Source: Clostridia bacterium (lineage in GTDB: Bacteria; Bacillota_A; Clostridia; Oscillospirales; CAG-272). Taken from it: 12,038 nucleotides of DNA. A program made the translations under genes and the position numbers. The stretch lies in the NCBI GenBank assembly GCA_017626655.1, contig JAGAIH010000134.1, positions 1 through 12,038 on the forward strand, read 5' to 3'. The notes beneath the pieces were generated by a model that was given only the letters and a program-made list of their open reading frames with translations, did not search any database and had not been told where the DNA came from. Below, piece after piece: positions 6,216 through 12,038 of the stretch. How positions within the stretch are numbered: position 1 is the stretch's first letter; the number at the start of each line of letters is the position of its first letter.

Positions 6216-9200
6216 TCATTCGCCGTAAACGGCAAGCTCATAGATACTGAACCAGTTCTCGCCCTCCCGCGTGAGGCGGATGTAGCGGGCCTCCATATCC
6301 AGGCCGTCCAGCACCACGGTCAGCTCGTCCTTTTGGCATTCGCGCAGGGTCTCGTAATGCTCTCCGTCCGCCGAATACTCGATGCGGTAGGGTACCCACG
6401 CCGCCTCCAGGAAGGCCTCCAGGCCGCTGATCTTGCAGATCTTGCCGAGATCCACCTGCAACCAGGCCTCTCCCGAGGGCAGAGAGCCCCAACGGGTGGT
6501 CAGGTCGCCGTCCACGGCGTTCTCCTTCATGTACGCCCCCTCTTGGGCGGTGGCGGTGACAGGCCGATCCTTGGCAATGTTGACCCGCTCGGCCTCCTCC
6601 TTGCCCGCTGCGATGTCCTCGTCGGTGGCCTCGTAGGCGCGAAGCTCATAGATGGAGACGTAGTTGCCCCGCGGGATCTCCAGGCGGATGAAGCGGGTCC
6701 TGGTACCCTTGAGATTGATCTCGGTCACCATGGAGCCGTCGTCCACGTAGACCTTGTGGGCGGTGAAGCTCTTGCCATCCTCCGAGAGCAGGACGGTGAA
6801 GGGGGCGTAGATGGACTCCCAGAGGATATCCACCTCCCCGATGGCGTAGACCTGCCCCAGATCCACCTGCCAGTAGTGGGTGCCCGTGGACAGACCTGTA
6901 CCGCTCCAGCGGGTGGTAGCCGAGCCGTCCACCGCCAGAGAGGGGTTCAGATCGTCGCTCTCGCTGTAGTTGGAGGAGGCGGGCTTGTTCAGAGCCAGAT
7001 TCTCCCGCTTCTTTGTGGGGTCGGGCACCTTGTAGGTGGCCTTTTGGATGTAGTCAAACTTGGTATCGGGAGCGCAACGGTTCTCCACGTCCTGCACCAC
7101 GGTGACCTCACCCACGGATACGGTGGCCTTGGCCTTGAGATCGGCGGAGGAGGCCCCCACCGAGACGGTGTAGTCTCCCTTGTCCAGGATCCAGCGGCTC
7201 TCGGCGGTATCGTAGGTCATGAGGGACTCCACCGAGGCGCGGATGTACACCCGCTGACTCTCCCCGGGGGCGAGGACATCAGTCTTGGCGAAGCCACACA
7301 GCTCCAGAGCCGCCTGCTCCTGGAGGGTCTCGGGCTTGGTGACGTAGAGCTGGACGATCTCTCGCCCCGCGCAAGAGCCTGTGTTGGTTACGGTGACCCA
7401 GGCGGAGAGGGTGCCGTCGGTATTCTGCTTGACAGCCAGATCGCTGTACTCATAAGAGGTATAGGACAGACCAAAGCCAAAGGGGTAAGCCACGCCCACG
7501 CCGAAGGTGGTGTAGTAGCGGTAGCCCACATAAATGTCCTCGTAGTAGGTCACGTCGATGGCACTGCCGGGGAAATAGTCGGCGGCGGGGGTGGTGTCAT
7601 AGTCCACAGGCCAGGTCATGGCGGTCTTGGCGGAGGGGTTGACCTCCCCCGTCAGCACCTGCCCCAGGGCGGTGCCGCTTCCCTGCCCCGCGTAGCCCAG
7701 GTACAGAATGGCATCCACCTTGTCCCGCCAGGAGATGACCTCCATGGGAGAGCCCATGTTCAGAACCACGATGACCTTCTTGCCCTTGGCGCGGAAGGCC
7801 GCCGACACACGGTTTATCATGTCGGCCTCGGTGTCGTTCAGACGGAAGTCGCCCTTGAGATCGGAGCGGTCCTGTCCCTCGGTGGAGCCGCGGGAGATGA
7901 CGATGAGGGCCACGTCAGCCCCCTCGGCCATCTCGGCGGCGTAGGCTTCGGTCACGGCCACGTCCTTGGAGGGATCCATGGCGTCGTGGGGAGCGCAGTT
8001 CTGGAAGGGGTTGTTCTTGGCGTTGGCGACCGTCAAGCCACTTGTCTTGCGGAGTCCCTCCATGATGCTCACGGTGGTGTTGGGAGACACGCTACCCGAG
8101 CCCGCGCCGCCGAAAACGGTCTGGTAGGCGCCGTTCCCAAAGACGGCCACCGAAGTGCTCTTGGCCAGGGGCAGGGCGGCATCCTTGTTTTGGAGCAGAA
8201 TGACGGTATCGGTGGCTGCCTCGGTGGCCAGTTTGCTATGCTCCTTGGTATTGATGCGGGTGTTCATCTCCAGCCCCCGATGGGTGGGAGACTGGGCCAC
8301 CACGGTGAGGATATGGTAGCAGCAGGCATCCAGGGCTGCATCGGTGATCTTGCCCGCCTTGTAGGCCGCCAACACGTCGGCGGGGTCGGTCTCGTTACCG
8401 GGCATATTCACGTCGTTGCCCGCATTGACCTTATCGGTCATAGAGCCCGCCGCGCCCCAGTCGGACATGACGAAGCCCTCAAAGCCGAACTCCCCACGGA
8501 GGATATCGGTGAGAAGCTCCCTCTTGACCGAGGTGTGATCCCCGTTGAGGCAGTTGTAGGAGGACATGACGGTGAGAGGGTCGGCATCCGCCACCACCAT
8601 ACCGAAGGCCTTGAGATAGATCTCCCGCATGGCCCGCTCGGTGATATTAGCGGAGGTGGAGCCGCGGGCGGTCTCCTGGTTGTTGGCGGCGAAGTGCTTG
8701 AGGCAAGCCCCCGCCCCCGAGGACTGCATTCCATTGACGTAGGCCGAGGACATGATCCCCGTGAGGATGGGATCCTCGGAGCAGTACTCGAAATTGCGCC
8801 CGCAGAGGACGTTTTTCTGGATGTTCATACCGGGGCCGAGAACGATGTCAATGCCCAGGGCCAGGGAATCCTCACCGATGGACTGTCCCACCTCGGCGAT
8901 CAGGGTGGGATCCCAGGAGGCGGTGAGATTATGCACCGAGGGATACCAGATGGAGGTGGAGTACCGCACTCCCGCGGGGCCGTCGTTGACGGTGATGGAG
9001 GGAACACCCAAGCGGTCAATGGCGTAGGTACCGCCCGAGGCTCCCGCCTTCACAGGGTCCTTCACCCCCGTCACCATATGAGCCTTCTCCTCGGCGGTCA
9101 TGGCGGCCACCACACAGCGAACGCCGTCGAGGGTCAGCTGGGGCAGGCCGTTCTTCATCTTCAGGGCCATCTCGTCCAGCACCTCGCCGTCGGGAGAGGT

Positions 9201-9650
9201 GACGGTACCCACCAGGGTCAGCTCCCCGTTCAGCCTGTCGGCAGGGCAATCCAGGACAGCGGTATGGGCCCCGTCGGCGGCGAAGGAAGACTCTGAAATA
9301 GTGCCGCTCGCGTCGGACAAAGTGAGCTTCACGGTGCCCGCCAGCCCCGCCTCCTTGACCTCGGCGGCCATAGTCAGGGTGATCTTGCCGTTACCCGCCG
9401 TCAGCGTATGGGCGACCAGGTCGATCCGATCCCCCAAGGCGGGAGCAACCGGCTCCTCCTCGGGTTCTGTATCCGACTCGACAGGCTCGGTGGGTTCCTC
9501 GGTGGGAGCCTCGGTAGTGTCCGCGGGCTCGGCGGGAGTATCGGTCACGGTGCCCTCGGTGGTATCCGACGGAACGGAAGGCCCCGTACAGCCCGTGGCG
9601 AGCAGGAGCAGGGCGAGGGACAGAGATAGAACGGACAGGAGTTTTTTCAT
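6216..9650 (-). CDS. Glycoside hydrolase family 3 lipoprotein with two C-terminal F5/8 type C domains
   Basis: A 1144-residue secreted hydrolase of beta-linked glycans (beta-glucosidase, xylosidase or similar). A signal peptide ends in LLATGC, so Cys21 is probably lipidated. A Thr/Glu/Pro-rich linker follows (27-70), then a beta-sandwich-like domain (about 74-167) that I do not recognise. The GH3 barrel spans about 185-450 with VNDGPAGVR (221-229, substrate-binding Asp223), CLKHFAANNQE (316-326) and FVMSDWGA (393-400), where Asp397 is the nucleophile. The alpha/beta sandwich spans about 480-735, with the acid/base candidate Glu591 in STEGQDRSDL (589-598). A fibronectin III-like domain follows (about 745-845). 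Residues 883-1006 and 1021-1143 are two F5/8 type C (CBM32-like) modules, each with LALNKPA/VNIAKDRP, VDG..TTRW and WLQVDLG-type motifs. AAAGGAG (9658-9664) lies 7 bases before the ATG. It stands alone between a promoter and a terminator, with no transporter or regulator adjacent. The exact substrate cannot be read from sequence. Confidence 0.93.
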   Translation of the reverse strand: MKKLLSVLSLSLALLLLATGCTGPSVPSDTTEGTVTDTPAEPADTTEAPTEEPTEPVESDTEPEEEPVAPALGDRIDLVAHTLTAGNGKITLTMAAEVKEAGLAGTVKLTLSDASGTISESSFAADGAHTAVLDCPADRLNGELTLVGTVTSPDGEVLDEMALKMKNGLPQLTLDGVRCVVAAMTAEEKAHMVTGVKDPVKAGASGGTYAIDRLGVPSITVNDGPAGVRYSTSIWYPSVHNLTASWDPTLIAEVGQSIGEDSLALGIDIVLGPGMNIQKNVLCGRNFEYCSEDPILTGIMSSAYVNGMQSSGAGACLKHFAANNQETARGSTSANITERAMREIYLKAFGMVVADADPLTVMSSYNCLNGDHTSVKRELLTDILRGEFGFEGFVMSDWGAAGSMTDKVNAGNDVNMPGNETDPADVLAAYKAGKITDAALDACCYHILTVVAQSPTHRGLEMNTRINTKEHSKLATEAATDTVILLQNKDAALPLAKSTSVAVFGNGAYQTVFGGAGSGSVSPNTTVSIMEGLRKTSGLTVANAKNNPFQNCAPHDAMDPSKDVAVTEAYAAEMAEGADVALIVISRGSTEGQDRSDLKGDFRLNDTEADMINRVSAAFRAKGKKVIVVLNMGSPMEVISWRDKVDAILYLGYAGQGSGTALGQVLTGEVNPSAKTAMTWPVDYDTTPAADYFPGSAIDVTYYEDIYVGYRYYTTFGVGVAYPFGFGLSYTSYEYSDLAVKQNTDGTLSAWVTVTNTGSCAGREIVQLYVTKPETLQEQAALELCGFAKTDVLAPGESQRVYIRASVESLMTYDTAESRWILDKGDYTVSVGASSADLKAKATVSVGEVTVVQDVENRCAPDTKFDYIQKATYKVPDPTKKRENLALNKPASSNYSESDDLNPSLAVDGSATTRWSGTGLSTGTHYWQVDLGQVYAIGEVDILWESIYAPFTVLLSEDGKSFTAHKVYVDDGSMVTEINLKGTRTRFIRLEIPRGNYVSIYELRAYEATDEDIAAGKEEAERVNIAKDRPVTATAQEGAYMKENAVDGDLTTRWGSLPSGEAWLQVDLGKICKISGLEAFLEAAWVPYRIEYSADGEHYETLRECQKDELTVVLDGLDMEARYIRLTREGENWFSIYELAVYGE

Positions 9651-9685
9651 GGAGTGTCTCCTTTGCGGTGATTGGTTATGCCTCT

Positions 9686-9714
9686 ATTGTACCACAGACG
9701 GGACGGTTTGTCAA
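9686..9714 (-). promoter_or_regulatory. Promoter of the GH3 gene, near consensus with extended -10
   Basis: On the minus strand, a perfect TTGACA (9709-9714) lies 17 bases from TACAAT (9686-9691), with TGG immediately before the -10. This is the strongest promoter in the window. The start is predicted near 9679, giving a leader of about 29 bases with no room for a riboswitch. No obvious cre box for CcpA was seen. Confidence 0.85.
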
Positions 9715-9730
9715 GCAACGGAAGTCAGGA

Positions 9731-9852
9731 CACCAGATTAGCTGGTGGTCTGCACCGGCCCTATAAGGGCTTATTACCGGCAGCACGATCGTGCTTGAAA
9801 GTCTGCCAACCGCACCGCTTCTACAGACTACCACTGAAGCGGTGTTTTATTT
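9731..9852 (+). ncRNA. Hairpin-rich intergenic stretch, possible plus-strand small RNA
   Basis: Read on the plus strand: a hairpin CACCAG/CTGGTG (9731-9747), a hairpin GCCCT/AGGGC (9758-9770), a 14-base perfect palindrome at 9782-9795 enclosed by GGCAG (9779-9783) with CTGCC (9803-9807), and a 9-bp stem 9813-9821/9836-9844 followed by TTTTATTT, which is a terminator. Bases 9743-9752 can also pair with 9824-9833 (10 bp with one wobble), joining the first hairpin to the terminator loop. It lies upstream of the GH3 promoter and outside every gene. I see only a poor plus-strand promoter (TTTGCG, 17 bases, TATTGT at 9685-9690). It matches no RNA family I know. It could instead be a regulator-binding region for GH3. 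Confidence 0.35.
9813..9852 (+). terminator. Plus-strand intrinsic terminator-like hairpin
   Basis: A perfect 9-bp stem CACCGCTTC (9813-9821) with GAAGCGGTG (9836-9844), a 14-base loop, then TTTTATTT on the plus strand. On the minus strand no U-tract follows. It faces the minus-strand terminator at 9863-9903, a convergent arrangement, although no plus-strand gene is known upstream. Confidence 0.6.
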
Positions 9853-9862
9853 GGCTGTTACC

Positions 9863-9903
9863 AAAGAAAAGCGGAACGCCATGCCTGTACACAGCGTCCC
9901 GCT
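9863..9903 (-). terminator. Intrinsic terminator of the DUF58/DUF4129 unit
   Basis: A 10-bp stem pairs 9894-9903 with 9870-9879 (one G-U wobble on the minus strand), with a 14-base loop, and is followed on the minus strand by TTTTCTTT (9863-9870, the first T closing the stem). It begins 14 bases past the stop at 9918, as expected for an operon end. Confidence 0.8.
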
Positions 9904-9917
9904 CGGGGTATGACGAT

Positions 9918-11426
9918 TTACTGGTTGCGCTTGCGGTTGACCAGCTGAAGCTCGCCCACCATAGCGTCGGTGATCTCCTCCACGCCCAGCTTGCCCGCGT
10001 AGCGGGCCTTGTCGTAGACGGCGAAGAGGTTCTTCTCGTCGTCCTCCAGGGCGATCTCCTGTCCGATCTCGGCGGGGGTCATGCTCCGCTTCATGAAGTA
10101 GCCCTTCTTGATGCGGCGGATCATGTAGTCAATGAAGATAAAGCGCACACGGGCGGCGTTGTCGGTTTGATCCACCCACTTGAGGTCGTTCTTGAGCCGC
10201 TTCTTGGTCTTCTTGACCTTCTCGGTATCGTCAAAGACGAAGGTCTTCTCATCACGGCCGCCCAGACGGTTGCGGCGGGAGAGGTCGATACCGATGGAGA
10301 GCAGCAACTTGTTGACCGCCTTGATGAGGGGCGCGGCCAGCTTTTTGGCGAACTTGACGGCAGCCTGGCCCAGCTTCTTCCGCATACTGGCGGTGAGCAT
10401 CCTGAGGAATGCCCGACAGCCCATGACGATGAAGAAGATCGCCAGGAGCACCGTGATGATACGGATGGTGTTGGCGTTGGCTACGAAAAAGTCGGTCTGG
10501 ATATTCGGCACCACGATGGAGGCGTAGAGGTCTCCGATCAGCAGTAGCAGCCAGATGATGAACTCTACCATGCGGCGCTTGTCAATGTTGTGCCAGACCT
10601 CCACAAGGGAGTTGTGGGTCTCGTCGTCGATCATCTTGCGGCGGCGGGGCTTGACTGCCTCCTCGCCCTCAGCGGTTGGGGCCTCCTTGGCGGCCTTGGC
10701 ATCCTTGCGGGTGACCCGCACCACCTCGTCGCCCCCCTTGGGAGCGGTGGTCTCGGCGGGCTTTTCCTTCTTCTTCTTTTCCTTGGGACGGACCTTATTG
10801 GCCATCTTGCGGCAAGCCGCGGCCTGCTGGGCGGCGTCGGAGTAGACCGCGATCTTTTCGAACTTCTCGGCGGCCTCCTCGAACTCCGAGAAGACGTGGC
10901 CGTGCTCCATGAGGTGGAGGGCCTCGTTGTACATACGGTCGAAGTAGTACTTCTCAAAGCGCTCGATCAACTCGCGGGTATTCTTGAAGCCCTTGATGGA
11001 CTTGAGCAGCTCCACACCCTCGCCCAGCTCCTCGGTGGTGGCCTCGGAATTGGACAGGAGCGTCATGGCGGCATCGTAGGTCAGAGCATTGGCGCGGACG
11101 GTGTACACCCGCATGACCTCGCGGGCATCCTGGTAGTCCTGGATGATCTGCATGATGCGGGCGGCCTCGCGGTAGTCAGCGGCGGTGTTCTCGGCGCCCT
11201 TGGTGCGGATCTCGTCGGTGATATCGCGGTAGGCGGGGGCGGAGGCGGCCTTAACGCACTGGCTGTACTTCTGGGCCGAGTCCTTGTAGGTATCCAGAGC
11301 GCGGAACTCCTCGGCCAGGGCCAGGTAGTCACGCCAGCTCGATACGGTGGCGAACTTGTAGGCGGCGGCGGTATAGCGGGCGTTCAGCTCGCTTTCGGAG
11401 AGATTGGTCTTCTTCTCATTGGCCAT
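9918..11426 (-). CDS. YKDS-repeat membrane protein with DUF4129-like C-terminus
   Basis: A 502-residue protein of unknown function. Residues 1-210 are soluble and helical, with four spaced copies of a motif like ALDTYKDSAQ (44, 96, 146 and 194, that is YKDSA, YQDAR, FKNTR and YSDAA), resembling degenerate TPR-like repeats. A charged linker rich in Lys, Glu and Ala (211-265) follows. Two membrane helices lie at about 287-308 and 319-342, then a basic amphipathic stretch (347-380). Residues 423-480 (RVRFIFIDYMIRR, SMTPAEIG, LYERARYG-like VYDKARYAGK) match DUF4129, the domain found in transglutaminase-like membrane proteins beside DUF58. The ATG at 11426 is chosen over a GTG at 11435 because GGAGGTGA (11432-11439) sits 5 bases before the ATG and would cover the GTG. 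It overlaps the DUF58 gene by 11 bp, implying coupled translation. No transglutaminase domain is present here. Confidence 0.75.
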   Translation of the reverse strand: MANEKKTNLSESELNARYTAAAYKFATVSSWRDYLALAEEFRALDTYKDSAQKYSQCVKAASAPAYRDITDEIRTKGAENTAADYREAARIMQIIQDYQDAREVMRVYTVRANALTYDAAMTLLSNSEATTEELGEGVELLKSIKGFKNTRELIERFEKYYFDRMYNEALHLMEHGHVFSEFEEAAEKFEKIAVYSDAAQQAAACRKMANKVRPKEKKKKEKPAETTAPKGGDEVVRVTRKDAKAAKEAPTAEGEEAVKPRRRKMIDDETHNSLVEVWHNIDKRRMVEFIIWLLLLIGDLYASIVVPNIQTDFFVANANTIRIITVLLAIFFIVMGCRAFLRMLTASMRKKLGQAAVKFAKKLAAPLIKAVNKLLLSIGIDLSRRNRLGGRDEKTFVFDDTEKVKKTKKRLKNDLKWVDQTDNAARVRFIFIDYMIRRIKKGYFMKRSMTPAEIGQEIALEDDEKNLFAVYDKARYAGKLGVEEITDAMVGELQLVNRKRNQ

Positions 11427-12038
11427 CCTCGTCACCTCCCTCCAGGATCACGGTCTGGACCGAGTTACCGAACTGCTCCAGGGTGGAGATACGGTCCAGC
11501 ACGTCTTCGTTGTGGTCGAAGGCAATGATGATGACCTCGGTGTCCCGCATACCGCCCCGGATGTCGTTCTCCAGGAGGGAGGCGAAGGAAGCACCGTCTG
11601 TGGGATTCATGCGGGCCATCTCCTTCATGATGGCGATGAGGTGGGCGTCCGAGCTCTCGCAGGGGAAGCGGGAGGACATCTCACCGTCGATGGCCTTGCA
11701 GTTGGCGGCAAAGCCCACCGAAAAGCCTCCGTAGATGGCGTCGCGGATGAGGGCGGCGCAGAAGGACAGACCGTTCTCGGCGCGACGGTTGTACTCCTTA
11801 CCGTCGATCTTACTGCCCATGGGCAGGTGGAAGTCCATGTAGATCATGAGCTTGCGGGAGGCGCAGTAGTCCCTCGCGTTGACCTTCAGGGGGGATCCCG
11901 AGGAGCCCGTCATTGGGATCTTGGCCGAGGCCTTGAAGTTGATCTGGGAGACCGAGTCGCCGAAGCGGTAGTCACGGATGCCCGCCAGGGAGAAGGGATC
12001 CATGAACAGGGGCCTCTGGGAGACGAAATCGCCCTGCA
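11416..12038 (-). CDS. DUF58 domain protein (3' part, start beyond window)
   Basis: 206 residues are visible; the frame stays open to the right edge, so the Met at 12003 is internal. The DUF58 hallmark follows it: LAGIRDYRFGDSVSQINFKA, equivalent to the family's PYRPGD..R.I.WKASA. Then come a strand KLMIYMDFHLP, which fits a von Willebrand A-like fold, and a later EVIIIAFDHNEDVLDRI. DUF58 proteins are usually encoded beside a MoxR-type AAA ATPase and a DUF4129/transglutaminase protein; here the DUF4129-like gene follows with an 11-bp overlap. A MoxR gene would be expected just outside the window to the right. Function in the family is unproven; roles in envelope protein assembly or stress have been suggested. 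Confidence 0.85.
   Translation of the reverse strand, partial: QGDFVSQRPLFMDPFSLAGIRDYRFGDSVSQINFKASAKIPMTGSSGSPLKVNARDYCASRKLMIYMDFHLPMGSKIDGKEYNRRAENGLSFCAALIRDAIYGGFSVGFAANCKAIDGEMSSRFPCESSDAHLIAIMKEMARMNPTDGASFASLLENDIRGGMRDTEVIIIAFDHNEDVLDRISTLEQFGNSVQTVILEGGDEDGQ
11432..11439 (-). promoter_or_regulatory. Strong ribosome binding site inside the DUF58 gene
   Basis: GGAGGTGA on the minus strand, complementary to the 16S 3' end over eight bases and 5 bases before the ATG at 11426. It decides the start of the downstream gene and lies within the DUF58 coding region, so the downstream gene is translated from the same message. Confidence 0.75.

Noticed and set aside
6138..9296. Plus-strand open frame of 1052 codons opposite the GH3 gene
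   Set aside because: The minus strand encodes a clear GH3 protein with catalytic motifs, while the plus-strand translation is Gly/His/Val-rich low-complexity sequence. Long antisense frames are expected where third positions are strongly G/C.
9720..9850. tRNA, SRP RNA, 6S RNA or a transposon end in the hairpin cluster
   Set aside because: No cloverleaf with a T-loop, no SRP core motif, no closing long stem of the 6S type, and no paired terminal repeats with target duplication were seen.
11427..11435. GTG start at 11435 for the DUF4129-like protein
   Set aside because: The GTG lies within the GGAGGTGA ribosome site, and the ATG at 11426 is correctly spaced from that site.
11416..12003. DUF58 protein starting at the Met at 12003
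   Set aside because: The frame is open to the window end, the DUF58 signature begins only a few residues after this Met, and no ribosome site precedes it. The gene is cut by the edge.
1..12038. CRISPR array, insertion sequence or defence system
   Set aside because: No regularly spaced direct repeats, transposase, nuclease-toxin pair or phage-like genes were found; the only nuclease is housekeeping UvrC.

Overview
The window reads as chromosomal DNA of a GC-rich Firmicute, most likely a gut Clostridium-class bacterium of the Oscillospirales type (inference). The basis is the Clostridia-like RimM, TrmD and HPr sequences, the paired DUF4330 proteins, the near-uniform AAAGGAG-type ribosome binding sites 5-8 bases before the starts, and strongly GC-biased third codon positions. 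All nine protein genes lie on the minus strand, so transcription runs from high to low coordinates. No tRNA, rRNA, CRISPR array, transposase or phage gene was seen.

Layout in the direction of transcription: (1) Right edge, 12038-9918: the 3' part of a DUF58 protein gene overlaps by 11 bp a gene for a membrane protein that joins YKDS-type helical repeats to two membrane helices and a DUF4129-like tail. This resembles part of a MoxR/DUF58/DUF4129/transglutaminase cluster, and it ends at an intrinsic terminator at 9863-9903. (2) 9917-9651: a hairpin-rich intergenic stretch that also carries a plus-strand terminator-like structure, followed by a near-consensus promoter. (3) 9650-6216: a very large GH3 glycoside hydrolase lipoprotein ending in two F5/8 type C (discoidin-like) modules, then a terminator. 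(4) 6120-1543: a promoter, then rimM and trmD (1 bp overlap), an O-antigen-ligase/Wzy-like membrane protein and two consecutive DUF4330 membrane-anchored proteins. No internal promoter or U-tract terminator is visible, so tRNA/ribosome maturation genes may be cotranscribed with envelope polysaccharide genes. (5) 1477-1: a ptsH (HPr) gene with its own promoter and a structured leader, then a hairpin, then the 5' half of uvrC running off the left edge.

The window is mostly ordinary housekeeping and envelope content. The observations most worth a second look are the hairpin cluster at 9731-9852, which could be a plus-strand small RNA; the mutually exclusive hairpins in the ptsH leader; the rimM-trmD-ligase-DUF4330-DUF4330 arrangement; and the repeat/membrane/DUF4129 architecture next to DUF58. 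I did not find convincing evidence of a complete, previously undescribed system.
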